Positions 43,054 to 52,068 are shown, numbered from the stretch's first letter. The stretch: DNA of 64,000 bases from Actinomadura harenae (GCF_003696215.1 NZ_RFFG01000033.1:1-64000), one strand, 5' to 3'. The notes: a model not told the origin generated them from the sequence alone. Program-made: numbers and translations.

Positions 43054-44138
43054 TGGCCTCGGACGCACTCGACGTCGTCGTGGTCGGCGGCGGGCAGGCC
43101 GGGCTGGCGGCGGGCTACTACCTGCGCCGCACCGGGCTGGAGTTCGTCATCCTGGACGCCCAGGACGAACCCGGCGGCGCCTGGCGCCACGCCTGGCCGT
43201 CCTTGCGGCTGTTCTCTCCCGCCCAGCACAGCAGCCTGCCCGGACGCCCGATGCCCGCCACCACCGACGGCTACCCCGACGCCGGTCACGTCGTCGACTA
43301 CCTCGCCGCCTACGAGAAGCGATACGAACTGCCCGTGCGACGGCCGGTCACCGTGACCGCCGTCCGCCGGGACGGCGATCTGCTGACCGTCCACGCGGCG
43401 GGCGAATCCTGGCGCGCCCGCCGCGTGATCAGCGCGACCGGCACCTGGTGGCGTCCCTATCTGCCGTACTACCCCGGCCGCGCCGAGTTCTCCGGCCGCC
43501 AGCTCCACACCACCGGCTACCAGGGGCCCGAACCATTCGCCGGGCAGCACGTGGTCATCGTCGGCGGCGGGAACTCGGCCGCGCAGATCCTCGCCGACCT
43601 GTCGGCCACCGGGGACGTCGACACGACCTGGGTGACGCCGCGTCCGCCCCGCCTCCTGCCGGACGACATCGACGGCCGCGCCCTGTTCGACATCGCCACC
43701 CGCCGCCGCGCCGCCCTCCTGCAAGGCGGCGCGGATGACGGCGGTGTCGCCGGACTGGGGGACATCGTCGCCGTCCCGTCCGTCCGCGCCGCCCGCGACC
43801 GCGGAGACCTGCGCGCCCGCCCCATGTTCGCCCGCCTCACCCCCACCGGCGTCGCCTGGCCCGACGGAACCACCCTCGACTGCGACGCCGTCATCTGGTG
43901 CACCGGCTTCCGCCCCGCCCTCTCGCACCTGGCCCCGCTCCGGCTGCGGACCACCGGCGGGCCGATCCCCATGACCGGCACCCACGCCACCGCCGAGCCA
44001 CGCCTCCACCTCATCGGATACGGCGACTGGACCGCCCCCGCCTCCGCCACCCTCATCGGCGCCGGCATGAACGCCCGCACCGCCGTCGACGACATCGCCC
44101 GGGCCCTCGGCGGACGCCCCGTCATCCGAAACCGCTGA
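43053..44138 (+). CDS. arsO: ArsO-like flavin-dependent monooxygenase
   Basis: This 361-residue flavoprotein has the FAD motif VVVVGGGQAGLAAGYYLRRT, the FMO-like FSGRQLHTTGYQGPEPFAGQ, the NADPH motif HVVIVGGGNSAAQILADL and VIWCTGFRPALSHLAPL. This matches ArsO-type genes that follow acr3/arsC in actinomycetes. The start overlaps the acr3 stop by one base. It may oxidise a trivalent (organo)arsenical; the reaction is not firmly established in the family. Confidence 0.85.
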   Translation: MASDALDVVVVGGGQAGLAAGYYLRRTGLEFVILDAQDEPGGAWRHAWPSLRLFSPAQHSSLPGRPMPATTDGYPDAGHVVDYLAAYEKRYELPVRRPVTVTAVRRDGDLLTVHAAGESWRARRVISATGTWWRPYLPYYPGRAEFSGRQLHTTGYQGPEPFAGQHVVIVGGGNSAAQILADLSATGDVDTTWVTPRPPRLLPDDIDGRALFDIATRRRAALLQGGADDGGVAGLGDIVAVPSVRAARDRGDLRARPMFARLTPTGVAWPDGTTLDCDAVIWCTGFRPALSHLAPLRLRTTGGPIPMTGTHATAEPRLHLIGYGDWTAPASATLIGAGMNARTAVDDIARALGGRPVIRNR

Positions 44139-44740
44139 ACCACCGGCCCACCGCCGTCCGGTACGCGTCCTGGTTCAAGGCGCTCGCCGACCCGACCCGC
44201 GTCCAGATCGTGTCGCTGCTGGCCCGCCGGGAACGCCCCATGAACGTCGGCGAGATCGTCGACGAGGTCACGGTCGGGCAGTCCACCGTCTGGGCCCACC
44301 TCAAGGTGCTGGCCGACGTTCGGTTCGTCCTGGTCGAGGCACAGGGCACCGCCCGCTACTACCGGATCAACACCGCGTGCGTGAACGGCTTCCCCACCGC
44401 CGCCGACCAGTACCGCCTGTACCTGACCGAAGCAGGATTCACCGCCCTCACCGTCACGCCCGTCGCCCCGGCAGCCCCGGCCTGCATTCCGCGATCATCC
44501 AGGCGCCATGGCGACCACGCTCCAGCACGGCGACCGCACAGGGTTGATCCATCGGCCGAAACCGTCACCCGGCGCCGGGCCTGGCAGGCGCCCCCGCCAC
44601 CCCAGATGGACAGCGCGCAGGTGCTGCACGTGAAGAGGTTGAAGATCAATCAGGTCGACGCCGTGGAGCCCCAGCACCCCGGACATCAAAGGTCTCGGGG
44701 CCGATCGGACAAGTACGCGCACCCGGGAGAAGGCGGCTGA
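44135..44740 (+). CDS. ArsR-like winged helix regulator (copy 3, odd start, run-on tail)
   Basis: The domain SWFKALADPTRVQIVSLLAR, RERPMNVGEIVDEVTVGQST and VWAHLKVLADVRFVLVEAQG is a clear ArsR-type helix-turn-helix. There is no ATG, GTG or TTG at a family-typical position. The frame meets the arsO stop as CTGA, copying the ATGA/GTGA overlaps of this operon, so a CTG start at 44135 is proposed. After ~110 residues the frame continues for ~90 residues of Arg/Pro-rich sequence that overlaps an opposite-strand gene, probably after loss of the stop. It has no CxC metal motif. Confidence 0.6.
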   Translation: MNHRPTAVRYASWFKALADPTRVQIVSLLARRERPMNVGEIVDEVTVGQSTVWAHLKVLADVRFVLVEAQGTARYYRINTACVNGFPTAADQYRLYLTEAGFTALTVTPVAPAAPACIPRSSRRHGDHAPARRPHRVDPSAETVTRRRAWQAPPPPQMDSAQVLHVKRLKINQVDAVEPQHPGHQRSRGRSDKYAHPGEGG

Positions 44741-45623
44741 GGGCAGTGAGATCGCCTCTGATGACATCGGTATAGGGGATCGTGAAGTCACCGTTCGGCA
44801 TGGCGCTGGTGAAGTGTGCGCCCATGACCCGAGTCGGAAGGTACGGCGCGGCGGGGCCGTGCCGATCGGGGTGCCGGTCGTGCCCGGGACGGCTGTCGTC
44901 CTCGGTGTAGTCGACCTGGACACCCCACGAGGTCGGTGGGTTGTTGCGTCCGAGAATGACCCAGTGGTCGGTGGAGACCTGCGCGGTCAGGTCGGGGACG
45001 CCGCCGGTGTGGCAGTCCAGCGCCGGTAGTACGAAATGACGAAGGCTGTGCGGTCGGTACCACATGAGCAGCGGGTTGGCCGATCTCGCCTCGGTGTTGT
45101 CGAAACAGCACACGATGACCGCGTGTCCCGGATAGCGGGCGGCGTAGAAGTCGAACAGCGGCCCGTTGGGCCGGATCCGTCGATGCTCGGGTACCTGTTC
45201 CAGCGCTTGGGGAATCAGCGTGGGGTCGGTGGCCAGCACCACGGTGTAGATGTCATGGTCGAAGATCTGGACGGGCGGTGGTCCACCGGCCGCCGCCACC
45301 AAGCCCTCTGACGTCGGCCCCTGAACACGGGACGGAGGAGCGAGGGCATCGACCATGTCGCGCAGGATGCGCGGGCAGTGGCGGGTGTCGATGAAGTTCG
45401 CCGGGGTCATGCCGGTGGCGGGCACGTGCAGGAGCATCGCGTTCGGCCCGCTCGCCAGGTTGACGGCCGCGTTCTGGTAGCCCAGCACGTGAACCCGGCC
45501 GTGCTCGGGATGGCCGGTCTGACCGTGATACACGATCGTGCCCGAGAACCGAGAGGCCGCTGTCGACACGCACATCCGGCCCCTCCAAGGCTGAGATCGC
45601 TCGGATCGTACCGCCCCGGCCAC
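44646..45623 (-). CDS. Hypothetical protein (325 aa)
   Basis: I recognise no family. It has a compact Ala/Gly-poor body with TIVYHGQTGHPEHGRVHVLG, TPANFIDTRHCPRILRDMVD, NPLLMWYRPHSLRHFVLPAL and VSTDHWVILGRNNPPTSWGV, and no signal peptide or membrane helix. The start may be Met17 (MCVSTAASRFSGT) instead of the first ATG. Its end overlaps the tail of the third ArsR-like frame by 95 bp, which suggests that tail is not functional. Confidence 0.55.
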   Translation of the reverse strand: MAGAVRSERSQPWRGRMCVSTAASRFSGTIVYHGQTGHPEHGRVHVLGYQNAAVNLASGPNAMLLHVPATGMTPANFIDTRHCPRILRDMVDALAPPSRVQGPTSEGLVAAAGGPPPVQIFDHDIYTVVLATDPTLIPQALEQVPEHRRIRPNGPLFDFYAARYPGHAVIVCCFDNTEARSANPLLMWYRPHSLRHFVLPALDCHTGGVPDLTAQVSTDHWVILGRNNPPTSWGVQVDYTEDDSRPGHDRHPDRHGPAAPYLPTRVMGAHFTSAMPNGDFTIPYTDVIRGDLTALSRLLPGARTCPIGPETFDVRGAGAPRRRPD

Positions 45624-45896
45624 GGTCGAAACCGTTCAGACCTGGAGCCGGATCGGGGCACCTCGGCAGCGACAGCCGATCGTCCTGACCCGTCACATCG
45701 GACGCCGAGATCCGCGCCGCAATACCCGCGGTGGCTTCAAGCGCGCGGTCCGCCGTCCTGCCTGCTTGGACGCTGGGCCTCCCCTGCGGGGCCAGCGCTA
45801 GACCCCATGTGTGGTGGAGGCTGTACATGAACGCCCTCGCCACTGCCTTCGACGCTGCCGCCCTGGATAACCACGCCGGATGTACGAGGCACCAGC

Positions 45897-46037
45897 ATGA
45901 ACGCCACGCCTAACACCCCGCTCACCGCCGCTTTCCTCGCCGAGCTGCACAGCGCCTACCAGAGGTGGGTGGGCACGGTCTCGAGGGCCTCGTCTTCGCG
46001 GGCGCCGGTGAGGACGGCGTCGAGGAGTCCGGGGTAG
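45897..46037 (+). pseudogene. 5' stub of a truncated gene
   Basis: MNATPNTPLTAAFLAELHSA reads like the start of a helical protein, but after ~22 codons the frame enters sequence that is the opposite-strand ArsR-like gene and soon stops. It is likely the leftover of a gene cut by a rearrangement at about 45960. Confidence 0.3.
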
Positions 46038-46303
46038 CGGGCGTCGAGGTCGTCGCGGCGCAGAGTGACCAGGTTCTCGCGTCCGGACGCCTGCTGCCAG
46101 ATAACGCCGCTCTCCCGCAGGACCCGCCAGTGGTGGGTCATGGTCGACTTCGCCGTCACGCCGATGGCCTCCAGGACGCTGGTGCAGTTGTGCTCGCCGC
46201 CCGCGTCCAGCACCCGGACGGCTGCGAGCCGGACATGGTTGCCCAGGGCGGACAGGACGTCGTCGACCCGGATCTGAGCGCGGTCGGGGTGGCGGTAGGT
46301 CAT
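45956..46303 (-). CDS. ArsR/winged helix repressor of the adjacent MFS gene
   Basis: This 115-residue protein starts MTYRHPDRAQIRVDDVLSAL and has GNHVRLAAVRVLDAGGEHNC, TSVLEAIGVTAKSTMTHHWR and VLRESGVIWQQASGRENLVT. It is an ArsR-like helix-turn-helix without metal cysteine pairs, typical of regulators of DHA2 drug exporters. It is divergent from the MFS gene 111 bp away, with a GTACGT/ACGTAC dyad between them. An upstream ATG (46324) is also possible. Confidence 0.87.
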   Translation of the reverse strand: MTYRHPDRAQIRVDDVLSALGNHVRLAAVRVLDAGGEHNCTSVLEAIGVTAKSTMTHHWRVLRESGVIWQQASGRENLVTLRRDDLDARYPGLLDAVLTGAREDEALETVPTHLW

Positions 46304-46365
46304 TGTCCGATCGTACTGCGACATTCGAACAATCTGGGAGTCGACCCTTGCCCGACAGTCCGACT

Positions 46366-46383
46366 GTACGTAAACATACGTAC
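46366..46383. promoter_or_regulatory. Dyad operator GTACGT-N6-ACGTAC
   Basis: A perfect 6-bp inverted repeat lies 31 bp upstream of the MFS ATG, in the spacer shared with the divergent ArsR-like gene. It is the likely binding site of that regulator. Confidence 0.55.
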
Positions 46384-46414
46384 GATCACCTCTGGACCCA
46401 CGAAGGGCTCTCAC

Positions 46415-47878
46415 ATGTCGTATTCGTCCCCGAGCGCCCCGGCGCTCCGGCTGGGGCTACCTCTCGCGCTGCTGGCGCTGGCGCAGCTCATCTACGCGCT
46501 CGACCTCAACATCGTGTTCGTGGCGCTTCCCGAGATCGGTTCCGACCTCGGCTTCCCGGGCCAGACCCAGCAACTGGTGGTGAGCGCGTACGTCGTGTTC
46601 GCGGGCGGCTTCCTGCTGCTCGGCGGACGCGCGGCCGACCTGCTCGGACGGCGCCGGATGTTCGTGCTCGCACTGGCCCTCTACGCCGTCTCCTCGCTGG
46701 CGGGCGGGCTCGCCCCGAACGCGGAGACGATCATCATCGCGCGGGCCGTGCAGGGCGTCGGTGGCGCGCTGCTCCTCCCCGCCACCCTGTCGTTGATCAA
46801 CACCCTGTTCGAGGAGGGCCCCGGACGGAACCGGGCGCTCGCCGTGTGGGGCGGCGCCGGGGCCAGCGGCCTGACCATCGGCGCGCTGCTCGGCGGTGTG
46901 CTGACCGAGAACTTCGGCTGGCCCGCCGTCTTCTTCGTGAACGTCCCGCTCGCCGGGCTCGTGGCCGCCGCGGCGCTCGTCGTCATCCCGCGCGACGCCG
47001 CCCGGGGTGAGCGCCGCAGGTTCGACCTGCCCGGCGCGCTCACGGTCACCGGCGGCTCCACGTCGCTCGTCTTCGCCCTGGTCGAAGGGCCGGAGCTCGG
47101 GTGGGGCAACCCGATGGTGGTGGGAGCCCTCGTACTGGCCGTCGCGCTGCTGACGGTGTTCGCCGTGGTGGAGGCCCGCAGCTCCGACCCGCTGATGCCG
47201 TTCCGGCTGTTCCGCAACCGCAGCCTCGCCGTGGGCGTGAGCGTCACCTTCGTCTACATGGCGACGTTCGGGGTCCTGCCGTACTTCCTCACCGTGCTGA
47301 TGCAGACCGTGCACGGCTACAGCGCGCTTCAGACCGGGCTCGCGTTCCTCATCCCGTCCGTCGCGATCGCCACCGGGACCCAGGCGGGAGAGCGGCTCGC
47401 CACCCGCATCGGCAACCGCGCCACGCTCCTGATCGGCTTCGTCGTCGGCGTGGCCGGCACGGTCGGGCTGGCGTTCGGCTTCGACGCGGACGCCGGGTAC
47501 GGGCTGCTCGTGCCGGGCCTCGTCGTCTCCGGGGTCGGCCAGGGCATCGTCTGGACGGCGATGTGGATCACCTCGGCCACGGGCACGCCCGCGCACGAGC
47601 AGGGCGTCGCCAACGGCATCGCGTCCACGACCCTCAACATCGGCAACGCGATCGGCCTGGCGGTCTTCACGGTGATCGCCGACCTCGGCACCGAGGGCAG
47701 GACGGGCCAGTCCCTGCGGGCCGCCACCGCTGACGGCGAGTTCCTCGTCGTGCTGCTGACCGCCGCTGGAATGCTCGTCGGTCTCCTGGTCACGGTCTGC
47801 CTGCGAAACCGCCCCGCCGTCCCCGCGCCGGTACCTCATGAGGTCGCAGCGGACGAGGCTCAGGTCGCCTGCCGCTGA
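46415..47878 (+). CDS. DHA2-type MFS multidrug transporter
   Basis: This 487-residue protein has 14 predicted helices. Motif D1-like LDLNIVFVALPEIGSDLGFP is followed by motif A GGRAADLLGRRRMFVLALAL, and the drug/H+ antiporter motif C region reads GAGASGLTIGALLGGVLTEN. This is the EmrB/QacA family arrangement. It is divergently controlled by an ArsR-like repressor. The drug range cannot be predicted. Confidence 0.92.
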   Translation: MSYSSPSAPALRLGLPLALLALAQLIYALDLNIVFVALPEIGSDLGFPGQTQQLVVSAYVVFAGGFLLLGGRAADLLGRRRMFVLALALYAVSSLAGGLAPNAETIIIARAVQGVGGALLLPATLSLINTLFEEGPGRNRALAVWGGAGASGLTIGALLGGVLTENFGWPAVFFVNVPLAGLVAAAALVVIPRDAARGERRRFDLPGALTVTGGSTSLVFALVEGPELGWGNPMVVGALVLAVALLTVFAVVEARSSDPLMPFRLFRNRSLAVGVSVTFVYMATFGVLPYFLTVLMQTVHGYSALQTGLAFLIPSVAIATGTQAGERLATRIGNRATLLIGFVVGVAGTVGLAFGFDADAGYGLLVPGLVVSGVGQGIVWTAMWITSATGTPAHEQGVANGIASTTLNIGNAIGLAVFTVIADLGTEGRTGQSLRAATADGEFLVVLLTAAGMLVGLLVTVCLRNRPAVPAPVPHEVAADEAQVACR

Positions 47879-48027
47879 ACTGTGCGCATCGAGAGGTGCG
47901 CCCTCACGGGTCCCGAAGGTCGGGCGTGAGCGATGAGCGGCGATGTGGCCCTGTGCCTCTGTGACGGTTCGCGTTCTCATGGCTGAACGGTTCCGCGGAG
48001 ACTCGCACAGGGCTACTTCGCCGCCCG

Positions 48028-48408
48028 TCACCCCTTCGAGGCCTCGCTGGTCAGAACCTGACGTTCCAGTTGGGGCTGCTCTTGCGGGGCGTCCGCCACG
48101 GGGTGCGGACGCGAGGCGAGACGGCGGCCGGAGGCCCAGACGGCGAGGGCGCAGACGACGAAGCCCGCGCCAAGAACGCTGGAGCCCGCCCAGCCGAACG
48201 AGGTGGTCGTGGTGGTCGTGGCGGTGGCGCCGAGGGCGGAGCCGAGCGAGTAGAAGATCATGTAGCCGCCGACGACGCTGCTGGTGCGGTCCGGGTGGGC
48301 CGTGGTGAGCAGGTGCTGGTCGCCGACGTGGAGGACCCGGACGCCGACACGTTGCCGCTTTGCCCGCCTGCTCGTTCGGCTTCCTCTGGTGGGCTCGCCC
48401 CACATCAC
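48028..48408 (-). pseudogene. MFS transporter C-terminal remnant
   Basis: The frame contains GDQHLLTTAHPDRTSSVVGG, YMIFYSLGSALGATATT and WAGSSVLGAGFVVCALAVWA, the last two helices of an MFS exporter, preceded by an unrelated Arg-rich stretch. The other ten helices are missing. A TTTTTT run of threonines has replaced part of the helix. It is a decayed 3' end. Confidence 0.7.
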
Positions 48409-48457
48409 CGGCTTGCGGAAGCGGGAATCGGACGCGGCCTAGTCTAGGTTGGCCAAC

Positions 48458-48745
48458 ATGTCCGATCCGATGTCTTTGGCCGAGGTTCGTGCGCGCATCG
48501 ACGCGCTTGACGGTGAGTTGGTTCGGCTGCTGGCGGATCGGCAGATTCTTGTCCGGCAGGCGGCCGGGTTCAAGGTCGACGAGCAGGCGGTGCGGGCGCC
48601 GGACCGCGTGGAGCAGGTCGTTCAGGCGGTCCGGGAGCGCGCGGTGGACGCCGGTCTGTCGCCCGATGTGGCCGAGGCCGTGTGGCGCGCGATGATCGCG
48701 GCGTTCATCGAGCTCGAACTGGACGAACACCGCGCCGGGAGCTGA
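48458..48745 (+). CDS. Chorismate mutase family protein (AroQ type)
   Basis: This 95-residue all-helical protein, MSDPMSLAEVRARIDALDGE, continues LVRLLADRQILVRQAAGFK and VWRAMIAAFIELELDEHR. It matches the AroQ fold (R..ID.lD..l..Ll..R......A..K). It converts chorismate to prephenate, or is a related isochorismate-pyruvate-lyase-like enzyme. An in-frame TTG at 48449 is possible, but the ATG at 48458 fits the family. It converges with the P450 gene. Confidence 0.88.
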   Translation: MSDPMSLAEVRARIDALDGELVRLLADRQILVRQAAGFKVDEQAVRAPDRVEQVVQAVRERAVDAGLSPDVAEAVWRAMIAAFIELELDEHRAGS

Positions 48746-48752
48746 CGCGACG

Positions 48753-49952
48753 TCACCAGGTCACAAGGAGTTCGCGTGGCCGCCGGACGAACCGGTGGAG
48801 GTGCCAGGGCACCTCGTCGGCGGGGACGGCCAGCCGCAGATCGGGAAGGCGCCGCGTGAGCGTGGCCAGGGCCACCTGCAACTCCATCCGGGCCAGGGAC
48901 GCGCCCACGCACCGATGCAGGCCGAACCCGAATGCCAGGTGCGGGTTCTCGGCGCGGGCGACGTCCAGGGTCTCGGGATCGGCGAACACCGAGCCGTCGC
49001 GGTTGGCGGCCGACAGCTCCACCAGCACCTGGTCACCCTGGCGCACCGTCACCCCGCCGATCTCGATCTCCTCCAGCACATAGCGGGCGAAGGACCCTTG
49101 GGCGATCAGCGGGACGTACCGCAGCAGCTCCTCGACCGCCGTGTGGACCAGTTCGGGCTCGTCGCTCAGCCTCTTGTAGTCGCCGTTGCGCAGCAGCAGG
49201 TACACGAAGTTGGGGATCTGCGACGCGGTGGTCTCGTGTCCGGCGGCCAGCAGCGTCCGCACCAGGTTGACCATCTCGTCGACGCTGAGCTGGTCCCCCT
49301 CGATGCGCGCACGCACCAGCGCGCCGATGAGGTCGTCCGTCGGGTGCTCCGCCCGCAGGTCCGCCTGCCCGGCCAGGTAGTCGTTCATCTCGGCGATGCT
49401 GGCCAGCACCTCTTCGGGTGTCAGGCCATCGGCGTCGACGAGCATGTCGGTCCAGGCGGTGAAACGGGCGCGGTCCCCCAAGGGCACGCCCAGCAGGTCG
49501 CAGATGACCTGGATCGGCAGCGCCAGACCGAACGCCTCGAACAGATCCGCCGGCGGCCCCTGCTCCACCATCGCGTCGACCAGCTGCTCCGCGATGAGTT
49601 CCGTCCCCGGACGCAGCCGCTCGATCCGCCTTGGCGTGAACGTGTGGAACACGAACCGCCGCACCCGGGTGTGATCGGGCGGATCGGCGCTCACCATCGT
49701 CTGAGCCGTGATGTCCACCGGGGTGCTGCGAGCGACGTCGGCCTCGTCCAGCCCCGCACGCCGCGGATCCCGCCCGAAGGCCGGACTGCTGAGGACGAGC
49801 CGGGCGTCCTCGTACCGGGTCACCAGCCAGGCCGGAGCACCATAGGGCAACTGGACCCTGACAGGCGCCCGCTCACCACGCACCTCCCCCAGCCGGGGCG
49901 AGGGCCGCAGGGCATGATCGCTGGGGAACGGGAACGCGGGAAGTTCAGGCAT
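48753..49952 (-). CDS. Cytochrome P450 (bacterial CYP107/105-like)
   Basis: This 399-residue P450 has the I-helix oxygen motif LLAAGHETTASQ, the K-helix ExxR in VEELLRYVPL and the haem loop FGFGLHRCVGASLARMEL with the Cys ligand. PPDHTRVRRFVFHTFTPRRI is the typical B/C-helix region. The ATG at 49952 gives the family length. Ferredoxin and reductase genes are not adjacent. It probably works on a secondary metabolite or fatty substrate. Confidence 0.93.
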   Translation of the reverse strand: MPELPAFPFPSDHALRPSPRLGEVRGERAPVRVQLPYGAPAWLVTRYEDARLVLSSPAFGRDPRRAGLDEADVARSTPVDITAQTMVSADPPDHTRVRRFVFHTFTPRRIERLRPGTELIAEQLVDAMVEQGPPADLFEAFGLALPIQVICDLLGVPLGDRARFTAWTDMLVDADGLTPEEVLASIAEMNDYLAGQADLRAEHPTDDLIGALVRARIEGDQLSVDEMVNLVRTLLAAGHETTASQIPNFVYLLLRNGDYKRLSDEPELVHTAVEELLRYVPLIAQGSFARYVLEEIEIGGVTVRQGDQVLVELSAANRDGSVFADPETLDVARAENPHLAFGFGLHRCVGASLARMELQVALATLTRRLPDLRLAVPADEVPWHLHRFVRRPRELLVTW

Positions 49953-50086
49953 GGCGAATCCCTCCGGAGCCGTGCACCGCGGTGTCGGCCAAGGCCAAAG
50001 AAAGGGACGAATCGCGCAATCCAGAACATCATCAAGGTAGTCTCGCCATCCCGTACCAACAAGGACAGGTTTCCCTAACCCTTCAC

Positions 50087-50521
50087 ATGCTTGACCATGC
50101 ATCCTTCGACGAGATACGCGAAGGCCAGGCGATGATTCCCGATATCACCACTCTCGAGCACTGGGTCGACACCATCCTCACCCAGCTCACCGAAGACACT
50201 TCGGTGACATTCGACATCACCGAAGTGCACTCCCCCTGCGGCGACTTCAATGCCGACCCCGAATCAGTGGCCGTGAGACTCCGCATCAATACGGATTCAG
50301 CCGGGTCGATCTTCCTGGGGACCGATCAGACCAGCGAGGAGGCCCTTGCCCGCCTGGCAAGCGAGCTCCAGGACCACATCATCGATCACGAATGGGGCAG
50401 GCCACTTCCTCCGTGCCCAGGCCATCAGCACCCGCTCTCCACCGGAGTCTCCGACGGAACCGCCTACTGGAAATGTCCTCACGACGAAGATCACTTCCGG
50501 CGGGAAATCCTGAGTCTTTAG
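50087..50521 (+). CDS. Hypothetical acidic protein (144 aa)
   Basis: This protein has no known family. It is acidic, starting MLDHASFDEIREGQAMIPDI, with TFDITEVHSPCGDFNADPES and a C-terminal CPGHQHP...YWKCPHDEDHF that could hold a metal (two Cys, several His). A second start (ATG at 50132) has AAGG ahead and is an alternative. AT content is a little above its neighbours. It stands alone, convergent with the secreted protein gene. Confidence 0.6.
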   Translation: MLDHASFDEIREGQAMIPDITTLEHWVDTILTQLTEDTSVTFDITEVHSPCGDFNADPESVAVRLRINTDSAGSIFLGTDQTSEEALARLASELQDHIIDHEWGRPLPPCPGHQHPLSTGVSDGTAYWKCPHDEDHFRREILSL

Positions 50522-50522
50522 A

Positions 50523-50960
50523 TCAGGACGCGGTGAAGTAGATGTGGTCGGCGTGGACCTTGTTCATGGCGCGGGCCTTGGGGGTCGCGATGTAGTTGCC
50601 CCACGGGACGGTGCACGATCCCGAGGCGGCCCACCCACATGCGTACCAGGTGGATCGGCCCTTGCCGTCGAAGCCGCGTCCCTGAACGGCGTTGTACCCG
50701 TCCCCCTTGAGGCTGTGCCACGAGTAGGTGATCTTGGCGCCCGGACGGCCCCAGTGACTGCAGTTCGCCTGCCCCGTGCTCCACCACGCCTGCGCGGGCA
50801 TGTTGCCACCGCACCCGGAGACCAAGGCGAACGCCGCAGCACTGGAAGAAGACGCGGCCTGGGCGGACGAGCCTGCAACGGGCACCGCCGACACCCCGAA
50901 TGAAACAGCCGTAGCACCCAGGCATGTGGCCATTCGCGTTACTCGTGGACGAAAGCTCAC
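50523..50960 (-). CDS. Small secreted protein
   Basis: This 145-residue protein starts at the GTG 50960 (ribosome site GAGAGGTGG). The signal peptide SFRPRVTRMATCLGATAVSF is followed by an Ala-rich cleavage region (AQAASSSS). The mature part has four or more cysteines and many Gly/Trp residues (CGGNMPAQAWWSTGQANCSH, GRGFDGKGRSTWYACGWAAS). It is disulfide-stabilised and exported, with function unknown. Confidence 0.75.
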   Translation of the reverse strand: MSFRPRVTRMATCLGATAVSFGVSAVPVAGSSAQAASSSSAAAFALVSGCGGNMPAQAWWSTGQANCSHWGRPGAKITYSWHSLKGDGYNAVQGRGFDGKGRSTWYACGWAASGSCTVPWGNYIATPKARAMNKVHADHIYFTAS

Positions 50961-51024
50961 CGCCACCTCTCCCTCGGTAATCCCCAGAGAAAGCCTTCCA
51001 ACCTGGGAATCACAAGTCAATTAC

Positions 51025-51348
51025 TCACGGTGAACACTCTGCTGCACGCGACGGCCACACCGTTACAGCGAACGGGCGGTCACCCGCCCACCGAACCGCC
51101 GACACGACCTTCACGGACTGGGTCGCCGCAGCGGACGTTTCAGGAAACGGCGAAGGTTCAGCCCGTCCGGACCGCACCCAGTCCGCGGTGCCGGCCACGG
51201 CCCGTCGGAACTGTTTCACGTAGACCAGGTTGTCGTCGCAGGTCAGCCACTGACCCGCGGCCCACAGGTCCACGCGGCGCAACTCGGGGCCGGCCCACTC
51301 ACCGACCTCCACCGCCAACGTGTCCTCGTCCCCCAGACGCACAGCCAT
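51025..51348 (-). CDS. Hypothetical protein (107 aa)
   Basis: The ATG at 51348 starts MAVRLGDEDTLAVEVGEWAG, followed by PELRRVDLWAAGQWLTCDDN and NLVYVKQFRRAVAGTADWVR. The N-terminal half looks like an immunity-type or DUF-like beta domain. I know no close family. It is upstream of the secreted protein gene on the same strand. Confidence 0.5.
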   Translation of the reverse strand: MAVRLGDEDTLAVEVGEWAGPELRRVDLWAAGQWLTCDDNLVYVKQFRRAVAGTADWVRSGRAEPSPFPETSAAATQSVKVVSAVRWAGDRPFAVTVWPSRAAECSP

Positions 51349-51384
51349 CCGAACACCCTGGCAGACGGATTGCTTGCGCGGCGA

Positions 51385-52068
51385 TCAGGGCTGGCGCGGG
51401 GACCAGGAGTACTCGTGTTCGGGGCGGCCGGTGGCGCCGTAGCGGAGGGCGACGTGGACGCGGCCTCGCTGGGCGAGGCTTGCGAGGTAGCGCTGGGCGG
51501 TGGCGCGGGAGATGCCGACGTCCTCGGCGACCTCGGCGGCGCTGCGGGGGACGCCCGCGCGGCGCAGGGTCTCGGCGACGAGCTGGGCGGTGACGGGGGT
51601 GCGGCCGGACGGGCGGGGGGACGTGGCGGCGAGCGGGGCGGTGAGTTCGCGGAGGGCGGCGTCGAGGGTGTCCTGGGTGAGTTCGTCCGGGCCGGCGAGG
51701 GCGCGGCGGTAGCGGGCGTAGCCGACCAGGCGGGCCGCGAGGGCTTCGGCGGTGAACGGTTTGACGAGGTAGTGGAGGGCTCCCCGGCCCAGGGCGGCGC
51801 GGACGGACGCGGTGTCGGTGGCGGCGGTCGCCATGATCACGTCGGCGTCCAGGTCGGGGAGCAGGCTCAGCCCGGACGCGTCGGGGAGGTAGACGTCGAG
51901 CAGGACGAGGTCGGGGTCGAGCTCGACGGCGAGTTCGCGGGCGCGGGCCGCGCTGTGCGCGGTGCCGCACACCTGGAACCCGTCGACGGACGCGACGAAT
52001 CCGGCGTGGACCTGCGCGACCCGGAAGTCGTCGTCCACGACGAGCACGCGGAGCACCTGGTCGGTCAT
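51385..52068 (-). CDS. CitB/DcuR-type response regulator
   Basis: This 227-residue protein has a receiver domain with RVLVVDDDFRVAQVHAGFVA, the phospho-acceptor Asp in LVLLDVYLPDASGLSLL and the Lys in HYLVKPFTAEAL. The C-terminal helix-turn-helix (GVPRSAAEVAEDVGISRATA, QRYLASLAQRGRVHV) is that of the citrate/C4-dicarboxylate regulator group. Its start overlaps the sensor kinase stop (ATGA). It probably activates the divergent ABC importer. Confidence 0.92.
   Translation of the reverse strand: MTDQVLRVLVVDDDFRVAQVHAGFVASVDGFQVCGTAHSAARARELAVELDPDLVLLDVYLPDASGLSLLPDLDADVIMATAATDTASVRAALGRGALHYLVKPFTAEALAARLVGYARYRRALAGPDELTQDTLDAALRELTAPLAATSPRPSGRTPVTAQLVAETLRRAGVPRSAAEVAEDVGISRATAQRYLASLAQRGRVHVALRYGATGRPEHEYSWSPRQP

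Noticed and set aside
36521-44740. Integrative element or transposon carrying the arsenic island
   Set aside because: No integrase, transposase, terminal repeats or target duplications found at the edges.
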